This document shows, in pieces, positions 49,821 to 62,418 of a DNA stretch of 64,000 nt (position 1 is the stretch's first letter; every line of letters begins with the position of its first letter). Source of the DNA: Sodalis ligni. Its GTDB lineage: Bacteria > Pseudomonadota > Gammaproteobacteria > Enterobacterales > Enterobacteriaceae. The stretch lies in NCBI RefSeq assembly GCF_016865525.2, contig NZ_CP075169.1, positions 3,968,337-4,032,336 of the forward strand, given 5' to 3'. The notes beneath the pieces were generated by a model. It did no database searches. It was not told the origin of the DNA and saw only the letters and a list, made by a program, of their open reading frames with translations. Position numbers and translations under genes: made by a program.

Positions 49821-50962
49821 TCAAGGCTGGCGCCACACCAGTCCCCCCGCCAGTAACAACGCCGCCAGGGCCACCGTCAGCGCAGGTTCCAGCCGGCCCG
49901 TCGCCGCGCTGGACAGCGCCGACAATACCGGCCCGATCAATTGCCCGACGGCATAACCGCAGGTGAGCAAACCGGCCATATAGCGCATATGTTCCGGCGC
50001 CTGGCGACGGCTGCATTCCAGGGTCAGCTGCACTACGCTGAGAAAACCGCCGCCGGTGAGCAGCGCGCCCACCACCAGGCTGCTTACGCCGGGGAGTTCC
50101 AGCATCATCGCGACGCCCAGTCCCTGCGCCCATAGCGTCAACGCCAGCCGCTTGCCGGGGGTCAGAAAGCCGCGGGTCAGAATACCCACGGCAATACCCG
50201 CCACGCCGGCGGCGCCAAACACCGGCCAGACCCATTGCCCGAAAGCGCTGCCGGGAAAACGCTGCGCCGCCAGTTGGGATAAAAACGTCGCCGGCAGGAT
50301 ATAACCGAAGCCCGCCAGGGAATAGCTCCACAGCAGTTTTTTCAGCGCCGGGTTGAGACCGGGCATCGCCTCCAGGGGCGTACGGCGCATAAAATCCCCG
50401 CGGCGGGGAAGATACCCGCTGATAAGGGCGATGGGCAGCAGCGCGGTGATACCGTAGACCCACCAGGCATGACCGGCGCTGGCGTGGTAATGATGCATGA
50501 TGAGGGCCAGCACCCCGCTGACCATGATGCCGGTGCCCGGTCCGGCGAAGACCGCCGCGCTCAGCGCCGGCCGGCGCAGGAGCAGCAGTTGATCGTTGGT
50601 CCAGGCGGAGACCAGCACCATGGCCCAGCCGCTGGCGATACCGATGACCAGCCTCAGCGCGCCGTGCATCAGGGCGTTGTGGATAACCGCCGACAGCAGC
50701 GTCAGCGCCACCGCCCCCCAAACGCCCAGCCAGATCCGGCGCTCAAGCCCTGTGGACGCCCGCATGGCATCATAGGCGCCGATAAGATAGCCAAGATAAT
50801 TCGCCGCCGCCACCAGGCCGGCGCTGGTGAGAGTCAGCTGACCGGCGTGAATCATCAGCGGTACCTGGGGGTAAAGGCAAAACGTCCGATTCCCATCGCC
50901 ACCAATAATGCCAGAAAGCCGCTAAGGGCCACTTTACCGCCATACCTTCTCCGAAAGACCAT
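49821..50962 (-). pseudogene. MFS transporter, YbfB/YjiJ-like, one frameshift
   Basis: The ATG at 50962 gives MVFRRRYGGKVALSGFLALL then LVAMGIGRFAFTP, the classic N-terminus of the YbfB/YjiJ MFS family. The frame then breaks at a C run near 50868 and continues intact from 50855 (LMIHAGQLTLTSAGLVAAAN) to 49821. Restoring one C gives a protein of about 380 residues with twelve helices. Substrate unknown. It is divergent from a PtrR-like LysR regulator gene, the usual regulator-transporter layout. Confidence 0.8.
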
Positions 50963-51046
50963 TTTTCTGTTGCTAACAGCATGCACGATCAATAAACTCA
51001 CGGAAAATGAATAATACAGACGAAGTTGCTGACAAAACGAGAAGAC

Positions 51047-53178
<2,132 letters not shown>

Positions 53179-53216
53179 ACAGCCATCTCCCCGGCAGCAA
53201 GGCTGGGGTTTTACGG

Positions 53217-53420
53217 TATATACCCTAAATAATTCGAGTTGCAGGAAGGCGGCGACGCAGCGAATCCCCAGGAGCTTACTCAGGTAAGTGACTGGGGTGA
53301 GCGAGGACAAATCTGCCGGGAGCAGATTTGAACGCTGCTTGCAGCGGCCCCGAGGGGGCGAGGCCCATGGAGGGGCCGAGTATTGCCAACACACCTGCAA
53401 CTTGAAGTATGACGGGTATA
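53217..53420 (+). repeat. about 200-bp palindromic intergenic repeat, copy 2
   Basis: TATACCCTAAATAATTCGAG at the left and GAAGTATGACGGGTATA at the right form TATACCC/GGGTATA terminal inverted repeats. The interior matches 13551-13748. It separates frmA from yeiG and its right end is only 25 bp before the yeiG start, so it must be transcribed in any frmA-yeiG message. Confidence 0.88.
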
Positions 53421-53444
53421 GTGGATAAGCAACAGGAGCGCCCG

Positions 53445-54290
53445 ATGGAAATGAACCCCGAATGTATCGATGAACACCGGCTGTTCGGCGGCCGGCAGTA
53501 TCGCTATCGCCACCACTCCGCCAGTACCGGCGGACCGATGACCTATAGCGTTTTCCTGCCGCCGGCGGATAAGCAGCAGCCGCCCCATGCCATTTACTGG
53601 CTCTCCGGCCTGACCTGCAACGACGAGAACTTTACCCTGAAGGCCGGCGCGCAGCGCGTGGCCGCCGAACTCAATCTGGCGCTTATCATGCCCGACACCA
53701 GCCCCCGCGGCCAGGATGTGCCGGATGACGAAGCCTATGATCTGGGCCAGGGAGCCGGGTTTTATCTTAATGCCGCCCAGGCGCCCTGGGCCGGGCATTA
53801 CCGGATGTTTGATTATATGGCCGACGAACTGCCGGCCCTGGTGCATTCGCAATTTGCCTTGAGCGACCGGCAGGCGGTGATGGGTCACTCCATGGGAGGC
53901 CACGGCGCGTTAATGCTCGCGTTGCGCCTGCCGGGGCGATTCCGGTCCGTCTCGGCCTTTGCCCCCATCGTCAATCCCTGCGACGTGCCCTGGGGGCGCA
54001 AGGCCTTCGGCGCCTATCTGGGGGACGATGAAAATGCATGGCACGCCTACGACAGCAGCCGCCTGTTGGCGGCCGAGGACGCAAGACCCCTGCCGATATT
54101 AATCGATCAGGGGGATGCGGACCCGTTCCTGGGGCTGCAGCTGCAGCCGGAAAAACTGGAGGAACCGGCGCGGCGGAAGAACTGGCCGCTGACGCTGCGC
54201 ATGCAGCCGGGTTACGATCACAGCTATTTCTTTATCGCCAGTTTTATCGAGGATCACCTGCGCTTCCATGCGGGGTATCTGAACGCCTGA
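53445..54290 (+). CDS. yeiG: S-formylglutathione hydrolase
   Basis: This 281-residue esterase-D-type alpha/beta hydrolase releases formate and glutathione from S-formylglutathione. The start at 53445 has AGGAG upstream. The nucleophile elbow is [19 protein letters not shown]; the acid is in [12 protein letters not shown] and the histidine in [13 protein letters not shown]. It functions after FrmA. It converges on lysP with a 12-bp gap. E. coli has two paralogues (FrmB, YeiG); neighbours indicate the yeiG locus. Confidence 0.93.
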   Translation: MEMNPECIDEHRLFGGRQYRYRHHSASTGGPMTYSVFLPPADKQQPPHAIYWLSGLTCNDENFTLKAGAQRVAAELNLALIMPDTSPRGQDVPDDEAYDLGQGAGFYLNAAQAPWAGHYRMFDYMADELPALVHSQFALSDRQAVMGHSMGGHGALMLALRLPGRFRSVSAFAPIVNPCDVPWGRKAFGAYLGDDENAWHAYDSSRLLAAEDARPLPILIDQGDADPFLGLQLQPEKLEEPARRKNWPLTLRMQPGYDHSYFFIASFIEDHLRFHAGYLNA

Positions 54291-54302
54291 TCAGGGGGAG
54301 CC

Positions 54303-55823
54303 CTATTTCCCTTCTGTTTGGCTGCGCAGCGGGACGCGTTCGTCGGCTGAGTAGTCATCGCTGCGGCCGGGGAACGTCATGTCCTGGTAGCGAATCAGAT
54401 GCGTTCCGTGCCGCCATTTGTAACCCAGCCAGATCACCAGAAACAGGGGAATGCCGATATAGGTGGCGGTGACGCCGTACCAATCGATGCGGTCCTGAAG
54501 AAAAGCCTGATAATTCTGGCCCAGGGTAATCAACAGGCATAACACAAAGGCGAAAATCGGTCCCAGGGGAAAAAAGCCCGCGCGATACGGCAATTCCGCC
54601 AGATCACGGCCCTGGATCATATAACCCCGGCGGAAACGGTAGTGACTGATGGCAATGCCCAGCCAGGCGATAAACCCGGTCATGCCGGAGGCGTTCAGCA
54701 GCCAGAGATACACTGTCTGGTTACCGTACATGGAGGTGAGGAAACACAGGCCGGCCATGACGGTGGTGAGATACAGCGCGTTGCGCGGCACGCCGCCCTT
54801 GGACAATTTGGCGAATATTTTCGGCGCGTTGCCCTGGCAGGCCAGGGTATACAGCATCCTGGTGGAGGCGTACATGCCGGAGTTGCCCGCCGACAGCACC
54901 GCCGTCAGAATGACTGCATTCATTACCGCCGCGGCGGAAAGCAGTCCGGCATTGCGGAACACCAGGGTAAAGGGGCTGACGGTGATGTCTTTAACATCGT
55001 TGCGCAGCAGATTGGGGTCGGTGTAAGGGATAATGAGGCTTATCACCAGAATAGCCAGCACATAAAACAGCAGGATCCGCCAGAATACCTGGCGTACCGC
55101 CCGGGGAATATTTTTCGCCGGGTCGGCGGATTCGCCGGCGGCGATGCCGATAAGCTCGGTGCCCTGGAAAGAGAAGCCGACAATCATCGCTACCCCGATC
55201 ATGGCCGGGAAACCGCCGGCAAACGGCGCGTTGCCTACCTGCCAGTTATGCCAGCCGGCGCTTTCGCCGCCGCGCAGGATACCCACTATCATCAGTACGC
55301 CCACGGCGATAAAAATGATGACCGTCACAACCTTGATCAGCGAAAACCAGTACTCGGCTTCGCCGAAACCTTTTACCGAGATGGCGTTGAGGCTGAACAT
55401 GATGGCCATGAACAGCGCGCTCCAGATCCAGCCAGGCACGGCCGGGAACCAGTAGCTCATTACCAGTTGCGAGGCCACCAGATCGACGGCGATGGTTACC
55501 GCCCAGTTGTACCAGTAGTTCCAGCCGAGGGCGAAACCGAAGCCTTCTTCCACGTAGCGGGCGCCGTAGGTGGAGAAGGATCCGGATACGGGCATATAGG
55601 CCGCCAGTTCGCCGAGGCTGGTCATGAGGAAATAGACCATCAGGCCGATGAGGATATATGACAATAACGCCCCACCCGGACCGGCCTGGGAGATGGTGGC
55701 GCCCGAGGCGACGAACAGGCCGGTGCCGATGGAGCCGCCGATGGCGATCATTGTCAGGTGACGTGCTTTGAGTTCACGACGCAGCCCCGGAACAGGCCGG
55801 GTGTCACTGTGGGTTTCTCGCAT
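54303..55823 (-). CDS. lysP: lysine-specific permease LysP
   Basis: This is a 506-residue APC-family lysine/H+ symporter with twelve helices (489 in E. coli). The family start RRELKARHLTMIAIGGSIGT is followed by GLFVASGATISQAGPGGALL. Further landmarks are FQGTELIGIAAGESADPAKN and SGNSGMYASTRMLYTLA. It also acts as co-sensor for CadC where that is present. It is downstream of yeiE on the same strand, with the 107-bp repeat array in between. It is intact. Confidence 0.94.
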   Translation of the reverse strand: MRETHSDTRPVPGLRRELKARHLTMIAIGGSIGTGLFVASGATISQAGPGGALLSYILIGLMVYFLMTSLGELAAYMPVSGSFSTYGARYVEEGFGFALGWNYWYNWAVTIAVDLVASQLVMSYWFPAVPGWIWSALFMAIMFSLNAISVKGFGEAEYWFSLIKVVTVIIFIAVGVLMIVGILRGGESAGWHNWQVGNAPFAGGFPAMIGVAMIVGFSFQGTELIGIAAGESADPAKNIPRAVRQVFWRILLFYVLAILVISLIIPYTDPNLLRNDVKDITVSPFTLVFRNAGLLSAAAVMNAVILTAVLSAGNSGMYASTRMLYTLACQGNAPKIFAKLSKGGVPRNALYLTTVMAGLCFLTSMYGNQTVYLWLLNASGMTGFIAWLGIAISHYRFRRGYMIQGRDLAELPYRAGFFPLGPIFAFVLCLLITLGQNYQAFLQDRIDWYGVTATYIGIPLFLVIWLGYKWRHGTHLIRYQDMTFPGRSDDYSADERVPLRSQTEGK

Positions 55824-56300
55824 GATGATGTTGTCTGTCCATGAAAAATTCGACGGCGGATTGTACCAAAAAGAACAGCGGTGGGGAGTTTAGCTGCCCT
55901 GTTATTAGAGAGCTTCATAATGGAGGGGGTATTATTAGCGATACTCCCTTTGGCACGCGCTCCCTTTAACATGTTCGCTGCGCGATCGGTGAACGCGGGC
56001 CTACCGCGCTGTGGGGCGCTCCGGCGGGCGGTAAAACCACGCCCGCTTCGACCCCATCAGCACGGTCTCCCTTTAACGCGCTCGCTGCGCGATCGGTGAA
56101 CGCGGGCCTACCGCGCTGTGGGGCGCTCCGGCGGGCGGTAAAACCACGCCCGCTTCGACCCCATCAGCACGGTCTCCCTTTAACACGCTCGCTGCGCGAT
56201 CGGTGAACGCGGGCCTACCGCGCTGTGGGGCGCTCCGGCGGGCGGTAAAACCACGCCCGCTTCGACCCCAACAGCACGGTCTCCCTTTAACACGCCCGTC
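55824..56300. repeat. 107-bp tandem repeat array (three hairpin units) between lysP and yeiE
   Basis: From about 55955 the minus-strand version of the cdd-locus unit is repeated. The landmark GATCGG begins at 55984, 56091 and 56198, exactly 107 bp apart. Hairpins lie at 56003-56066, 56110-56173 and 56217-56280. Relative to yeiE the array starts right at the stop codon. The lysP promoter must lie in or next to it (55824-55950 otherwise shows only AT-rich sequence). Confidence 0.9.
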
Positions 56301-57188
56301 TCAGGCCTCGGTGATGGCGGGCCGGCCCTGGCAGTATTGCTGGAACCGTGTCAGCGCTTGGGAGAGGTGTTTTTGCCGGTGGTGTACCAGATACAGGGTG
56401 CGCATCAGCGGCGGCAGAGGCAGGGTAAGCGTTACCAGCGTGCCTAGGGCCAGGGCTTCCGCCACTACCCGGCGGGACAGGCAGCTAATGCCCAGGCCGT
56501 GGCGCACCGCGTGTTTGATGGCTTCGGAGTTGCCGAGTTCCATGACCGACTGGAAACGGGGCAGTTGCGCCAGTAAAAGATAATCGACGATTTCGCGGGT
56601 GCCCGATCCCTGTTCCCGCAGTATCCAGGGCGCGTCCGCCAGCTGTTCCAGCGTCAGGGGCCGCCCCGCCAGCGGATTGTCCGGGGCGGCGAACACCACC
56701 AATTCATCTCGCAGCCAAGGCTGCGTTACCAGCGCCGGGTTGTGGCTGGGGCCTTCAATCAGTCCCAGATCGACGCGAAAATCCATCACCGCGTTGATTA
56801 CATCCATGCTGTTCCCCACCTGTAGCGCCAGCGGGGCATCGGGAAAATCCCGCCGGTAGGCGGCGATGATCTCCGGCAGGATGTAATTGCCGATGGTGCT
56901 GCTGGCAAACAGCCGCAATGCGCCATTCCCCTGGTGAAACAGCCGGCCTATTTCTCCGGCCTGCTCAAGCAGCGCCACCGCGCGGGGGTAGAGCAGCCGG
57001 CCGTGTTCGTTTAGCACCAGCCGTTTGCCGACGCGATCGAACAGTTTCACCGCCAGCTGATTTTCCAAATCGGTGAGCGCCGCGCTCACCGCCGACTGCG
57101 AAAGCGCCATGACGGCGGAGGCCTGGGTGGTGGAGCCGCTTTTCAGCACTTCGGTAAAAATTTCCAACTGGCGCAAGGTGATATGCAT
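56301..57188 (-). CDS. yeiE: LysR-family regulator YeiE
   Basis: This 295-residue regulator (293 in E. coli) activates lysP and influences iron/sulfite-related functions in relatives. The start [20 protein letters not shown] (57188) matches the homologue. The helix-turn-helix, the effector domain [20 protein letters not shown] and the block [20 protein letters not shown] are intact. The last residues (GRPAITEA) are encoded by bases matching the start of the 107-bp repeat unit (GGCCCGCCATCACC), so the repeat has written the C-terminus. It is divergent from nfo. Confidence 0.94.
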   Translation of the reverse strand: MHITLRQLEIFTEVLKSGSTTQASAVMALSQSAVSAALTDLENQLAVKLFDRVGKRLVLNEHGRLLYPRAVALLEQAGEIGRLFHQGNGALRLFASSTIGNYILPEIIAAYRRDFPDAPLALQVGNSMDVINAVMDFRVDLGLIEGPSHNPALVTQPWLRDELVVFAAPDNPLAGRPLTLEQLADAPWILREQGSGTREIVDYLLLAQLPRFQSVMELGNSEAIKHAVRHGLGISCLSRRVVAEALALGTLVTLTLPLPPLMRTLYLVHHRQKHLSQALTRFQQYCQGRPAITEA

Positions 57189-57284
57189 GAGACGCTGGGA
57201 TCCTGCCATTAGGGGGTAACTCCCCTATGATGTAGTATTGCTCTTTAGAATCATGTTAACCCATCGAAATTCGGGGAGAAAGTC

Positions 57285-58141
57285 ATGAAATATGTTGGTG
57301 CCCATGTCAGCGCCGCGGGCGGAGCGGATCAGGCGGTGATCCGTGCCCATGAACTCGATGCGACGGCGTTTGCGTTATTTACCAAGAACCAGCGGCAATG
57401 GAAAGCGGCGGATCTGGCCCAAGAGGATATTGAAAATTCCAGGCCGCCTGCGAAAAATACCGTTTCCCGGCCGCGCATATCCTGCCTCACGACAGTTATC
57501 TGATTAATCTCGGCCACCCGGTAGAGGAAGCGCTGCAAAAGTCCCGCGACGCCTTTATTGACGAAATGACCCGCTGTCAGCAACTGGGGTTGACCTTGCT
57601 GAATTTCCATCCCGGCAGCCATTTACAGCAAATCGAAGAAGAAAAATGCCTGGCGCGCATCGCCGAATCCATTAATATCGCGCTGGATAAAACCGAGGGT
57701 GTGACGGCGGTGATTGAAAATACCGGCGGCCAGGGCAGTAACCTGGGGGTTCGTTTTGAAAATCTGGCGGCGATTATTCATCATGTGGAAGACAAGAACC
57801 GGGTGGGAGTCTGTATCGATACCTGCCACGCCTTTGCCGCCGGTTATGATTTACGCACCGAGGAGGCCTGTGCGCAGACCTTCGGGGATTTTGCCCGTAT
57901 CGTCGGATTTAAGTACCTGCGCGGCATGCACCTTAACGACGCCAAAACCGCATTGAACAGCCGGGTCGATCGCCATCACAGCCTGGGGGAAGGCAATATC
58001 GGCAAAACCGCTTTTGCCTGGATTATGGGGGATAAGCGTTTTGATGACATCCCGCTTATCCTGGAGACGGTGAATCCCGCTATCTGGCCCGAGGAAATCG
58101 CCTGGCTGAAATCCATGGACGGCAGGCATAATAAGGATTAG
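57285..58141 (+). pseudogene. nfo: endonuclease IV, one frameshift
   Basis: Nfo is an AP endonuclease of base-excision repair. [20 protein letters not shown], then [20 protein letters not shown] is normal to residue 50, where GAAAATTCC loses frame and stops at 57503. Adding one A gives [20 protein letters not shown] and rejoins the intact remainder ([47 protein letters not shown]), with all zinc ligands. Total about 285 residues, the family length. So the lesion is one A missing from a homopolymer. Loss of nfo would be notable; sequencing error is a real alternative. Confidence 0.92.
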
Positions 58142-58188
58142 GCCCTTTGGTATCCGGCGACCCGGTATGGGCCGGGCCGCCGGGTCTG

Positions 58189-59890
58189 TCAGGCCAGCGC
58201 TTTGGCGAGCTCCTGATCCGAACGTTTGAGCATGGAATACAGCACGCCCAGCAGCAGGGTGCCGGCGGCAATGGCCACCAGATACAGCAGCACCGGCGTA
58301 ATGGCTCCCGGTATCAGCAAGACGAACATCCCGCCGTGGGGCGCCATCAGTTTCACGCCGAAGAACATGGACAACGCTCCGGTTACCGCGCCGGAAATCA
58401 TGCAGCTGGGTATAACCCGAAACGGATCTCGCGCGGCGAAAGGAATGGCGCCTTCGGTGATGAAACACAGGCCGAGGACAAATGCGGCCTTGCCGGCCTC
58501 GCGTTCGGTTTTCTCAAATTTGTTGCGCGCCAGCAGCGTCGCGACGGCGATGCCCAGCGGCGGCACCATGCCCGCACCCATCACCGCCGCCATCGGCGCA
58601 TAGGTCTGGGTGCTGAGCAGCGCGACGCCGAAGGCATAAGCGGCTTTATTGATCGGACCGCCCATATCGCTGCACATCATGGCGCCCAAAATCGCCCCCA
58701 GCAGCACGGCGTTGGCGGTGCCCATGGATTGCAGCCAGCCGGTCAAGGCGGCTAGAATTTTAGCCACCGGCGTACCCACCACGTAAATCATTACCAGCCC
58801 GGTTATCAAACTGGCGATGAGCGGGATGATCAAGATGGGTTTCAGCGCCGCCATGCTTTGCGGCAGCGGCAGCTTGGTACTGATGGCCTTTGCCACATAG
58901 CCCGCCAGGAAACCGGCGATGATGCCGCCGATAAAACCGGCGCCGGTGCTGACCGCCAGCATGCCGCCCCCCAGCCCCGGCGTCAGCCCCGGACGATCGG
59001 CGATGGAGAAGGCGATAAAGCCCGCCAGTACCGGAACCATCAGCGCAAAGGCCGACTTGCCGCCGATTTGCATCAATGCCGCGGCCAGGGTGCCCGGCTG
59101 TTCAAACGCATGGATACCGAAAATAAAGGACAAAGCAATGCAAAGCCCCCCCGCCACCACCATCGGCAGCATATAAGAGACGCCGGTGAGCAAATGGCGA
59201 TAGGGTCCGGTGGTTGTCTTCTTCTCCTGACCCGCCGCGGCCCCGCTTTTCTGGCTGTCCGGCTGGTACACCACCGCTTCCTGCACCGCTTTATCCAGCT
59301 CCTGCGCGGTCTTTTTCAGCGCCAGGCCGGTGCTGGTACGGTACATGGGTTTACCGGCGAATTTACTCAAATCCACTTCGATGTCCACGGCCACGATAAC
59401 CAGATCCGCCTGCCGGATCTCTTCATCGGTAATGGCGTTGCCCGTTCCCACCGAGCCGCGCGTCTCGACCTTGACCCACCAGCCGCGTTTTTTCGCTTCC
59501 CCTTCTATGGCTTCCGCCGCCATATAGGTATGCGCCACCCCGGTGGGGCAGGCGGTCACGCCGACAATGCGCTTCGGACCGTTAGACGATGACAGCGGCG
59601 TCGCGCCGCTTTGGGCCGGCGCCTGGTAGATTTCGGCGGCATTTTTGCCTGCGCCAGAAAGGCCGCGGGCCGGCTTGCGGCCTGGGCGGCCTCGCCGAAA
59701 AAGACCTTTTTCCCGTTCAGCCCGGCGTCAGCAACGGCGGGCGTGTCTACCACCACGACCAATTCCGCATCATCCGCGGAATCCACCAGGGGCAGCCCGG
59801 CATCGGCAGCAGCGGCCGCCAGTAATTTTTTTACCAGATGGCCCCCGTGCCTTCCCCCGTGCGCTCTCTATTTTTCAGCAGCGTTTTCAT
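58189..59890 (-). pseudogene. fruA: fructose PTS transporter EIIBC, frameshifted in the N-terminal part
   Basis: FruA is the fructose permease that phosphorylates the sugar during entry. From 59559 to 58189 the protein is intact: the EIIB cysteine in VTACPTGVAHTYM, then the EIIC membrane domain (YRHLLTGVSYMLPMVVAGGL) to the end. The N-terminal duplicated domain is broken twice. A slip at a G run near 59825-59835 stops the MKTLL start frame after 20 codons, and a missing A in GCAAAAATGCC near 59645 separates AEIYQAPAQSGATPL. A protein from an internal start could still contain EIIB and EIIC. Its start overlaps the fruK stop. Confidence 0.85.
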
Positions 59891-60842
59891 TTTGTCTCCT
59901 GCCGGTCATTAAAAGGTTTTAATTCGACCCGGGCCATCATGGCGGCCAACTGTGGACGATCGGTGATGCCGACATTACTTTGGCTTACCGCCAGCGCCGC
60001 TACGGCGGTGGCCAGGCGCAGCGTATGCTCGCTGGATTCGCGCATCAGCAAACCGTAAATCAGGCCGCCTACCATGGAATCCCCCGCGCCCACCGTGCTG
60101 ACGACTTCGCAGGCCGGCGGTTTTGCCAGCCAGGCGCCGGAGGCGTTAACCCCAACGCCCCCTCCCCCCCCAGAGGGATAACCACGTGGGCGGTGCCCTG
60201 TTCCCGCGGTGCGTGAGCGGCGGGGACCACATCCGCCAGGGTGGGCAGTTTATGCCCGGCCCAGATTTCCAGTTCGCGGCGATTGGGTTTTACCAGCCAG
60301 GGCGCCGCTTTCAAACCGGCCACCAGCGCTTCGCGGCTGCTGTCGAAAATGATGCACGGACAATGGCTGCGCAGTTTTATCATCCAGTCGGTAAAGGCTT
60401 CCGGCGCAACGCCCGTGGGCAGGCTGCCGCTCACCGCCACCATATCGAACTGGCCGAGCCAGGTCAGGGAATCATTGACGAAACGTTCCCAATCCTGCGG
60501 CGTCACGTTAAAACCGGAAAAATTGAAATCGGTTACATCGCCCTGCTTTTCCGTCAGCTTGACGTTGATGCGGGTGCGCCCCTGCACCACCTGAAAGCGG
60601 TTGGCGATACCCAAATCACTGAACAATAATTGAAAACCGTCCTGGTTTTCCTTGCCCAAAAAGCCCCCTACCGTGACATCGATACCCAGGTCTTTAAGCA
60701 CCTTGGCTACGTTTATCCCTTTTCCCGCCGCGTGCAGTCCGGTCGTTTGCACCAGGTTCACTTCTCCCCGCTCAATGGCGGGGCAGAATCCAACCAGATC
60801 ATAGGCCGGATTCAACGTAATCGTTGCGACTCGCCTGCTCAT
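59887..60842 (-). pseudogene. fruK: 1-phosphofructokinase, one frameshift
   Basis: FruK converts fructose 1-phosphate to fructose 1,6-bisphosphate. [20 protein letters not shown] and the PfkB signature GGFLGKENQDGF are normal. Frame is lost at TTGGGGTTAAC near 60147. Adding one G recovers GVNASGAWLAKPPACEVVST and the catalytic VGAGDSMVGGLIYGLLM to the stop at 59887. Repaired length is about 318 residues (312 in E. coli). It overlaps fruB and fruA by an ATGA each, so it is translationally coupled. Confidence 0.9.
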
Positions 60843-61972
60843 GCCACACCCTCTCCAAGTCCGGAGGCAATTGCCTCGCCAATGGCTTTCAGCGCCTGTT
60901 CAGCATCGGCGCCGTCGGCGGTAAAACGTAATCTGTGGCCGTTTTGAACGCCAAGGGCCACGACCTTCATCAGGCTGCGGCCGTTGGCCGGCTTGCCGCT
61001 GCCGTCAAGATTGGTGACGGTGACGGCGCTGTTGAATTGTTTGATGACATTCACCAGGGCGGTGCCGGGCCGGGCATGTAACCCATGCTCGTTGCGAATA
61101 ACGAATTCCGCGCTCAGCAACGACCCCTGCTGCGTCGCTTCGCCGCTGAGCAAGGCCAGCAGCGCGGGCGCATCGGCGGTGAGCAGGCGTTCCGACTGCC
61201 CCGCCAGCACCAGATCGCCAAGGGTATTCAATACGCTTAGCGGCTGGTCGTCCGCCATGGCCACCGTTACCAGCAGGGCAACCGACTCTCCGTCCAGGTT
61301 AAACGCCGCCAGCGGACGACTCACCGCCACCGCGCTGGCCAGATTGCCGCGGGTGGCGTCGTTCAGCCAGATGCCCTGGCCGAGGTTCAGCGGAACGCCG
61401 CTCACCACGTCGCTGACGAAATCAGCATCCACCGCCCCGGCCTGCTGCAGGCGGCCGGCGTTCAGCGCCTTGAGGGTCATCATATCTTCAGCGGCGATAT
61501 CCAGCGCCATAAGCGAAATATCGAACAGGAAGGGGGCCGGCAGCCGTTCACCGGTCAGCACGCTGCGCAACTCTTCCGCATCGGTGGTGGTGGCCAGACG
61601 GTCCGCCATCTTTTCATCGCTTAATACGTGCGTCAGCTGACGCAGCAGCGCCAGATGTTCGTCGGAACGGGCGGCGATACCGATAACCACATGGGCAATT
61701 TGTCCATCGCCCCAGTCGATACCCTGGGGGAACTGAAATACCTGGACGCCGGTTTTCAGCACCAGGTCGCGGGTATCGGTGGTTCCGTGGGGAATGGCGA
61801 TGCCGCTGCCCAAAAAAGTCGAGGTTTGTTGTTCGCGCTGCAGCATGCCGTTGAGGTAGCCCTCCCGCGCGTAGCCTGCCTGCGTCAGCGCCGCGGCCAC
61901 CCGCGTAATAGCCTCTTGCTTGTTCGGGGCCTGGGCACCGAGGTGAATATCGTTCAGTGACAACTCAAACAT
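60839..61972 (-). CDS. fruB: fructose PTS diphosphoryl-transfer protein (EIIA-HPr-like)
   Basis: This is a 377-residue cytoplasmic phosphocarrier (376 in E. coli). The N-terminal EIIA domain has its active histidine in [14 protein letters not shown], a central linker domain follows, and the C-terminal FPr domain has the HPr histidine in [14 protein letters not shown]. The start at 61972 ([14 protein letters not shown]) follows GGAGAAGT. It is intact, unlike the rest of the operon. Two Cra operators lie just upstream. Confidence 0.95.
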   Translation of the reverse strand: MFELSLNDIHLGAQAPNKQEAITRVAAALTQAGYAREGYLNGMLQREQQTSTFLGSGIAIPHGTTDTRDLVLKTGVQVFQFPQGIDWGDGQIAHVVIGIAARSDEHLALLRQLTHVLSDEKMADRLATTTDAEELRSVLTGERLPAPFLFDISLMALDIAAEDMMTLKALNAGRLQQAGAVDADFVSDVVSGVPLNLGQGIWLNDATRGNLASAVAVSRPLAAFNLDGESVALLVTVAMADDQPLSVLNTLGDLVLAGQSERLLTADAPALLALLSGEATQQGSLLSAEFVIRNEHGLHARPGTALVNVIKQFNSAVTVTNLDGSGKPANGRSLMKVVALGVQNGHRLRFTADGADAEQALKAIGEAIASGLGEGVA

Positions 61973-61994
61973 ACTTCTCCTCGCTTGCTGAAAT

Positions 61995-62006
61995 TGAATC
62001 GATTCA
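61995..62006. promoter_or_regulatory. Cra (FruR) operator, proximal
   Basis: TGAATCGATTCA is a perfect palindrome matching the Cra consensus TGAAWCSNTTHW at all positions, 23 bp upstream of the fruB ATG. Confidence 0.9.
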
Positions 62007-62060
62007 GCTTTAATGGGAAATAATCGCGCCATCTTCTGGAACCGATCCCGGAAATGACGC

Positions 62061-62072
62061 TGAAACGTTTCA
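62061..62072. promoter_or_regulatory. Cra (FruR) operator, distal
   Basis: TGAAACGTTTCA also matches the Cra consensus at all positions and is a perfect palindrome. It lies 66 bp from the proximal site, reproducing the two-operator fruBKA control region of E. coli. The rest of the 62073-62418 gap to setB shows no other recognisable signal. Confidence 0.9.
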
Positions 62073-62418
62073 ATAAAGTTTCCGACGTTGCGGAATCGAA
62101 TGCAAGCATCGGCGAATTATTCCTATTGAATCTTTGAAGCCACGCACATTTTGCTGACATGATATCAATAAATACCGGTTTTTACCGCTAAAGCTGAAGT
62201 GCAGCTGAAGCGCCCTGCTACGAACCGGGAGACCAATTCTCCGTTTATGCCATTAAGACCGGTAATACCTGGGATTGAATGACGGCCAAGGGGATTTTTA
62301 GCAAAAAATGTCAGGAACGGGCCTTGATTGTATTATTTTTCGCCGGAGACTTTCGTTTTGGCATAACCGGCGTATGATGCCCGCGTCCTCCTCCGTTTTT
62401 GATTCAGACCTCATTATC

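Noticed and set aside
54642..55661. 339-codon plus-strand frame opposite lysP
   Set aside because: Shadow of lysP; low-complexity, charged composition without protein-like features.
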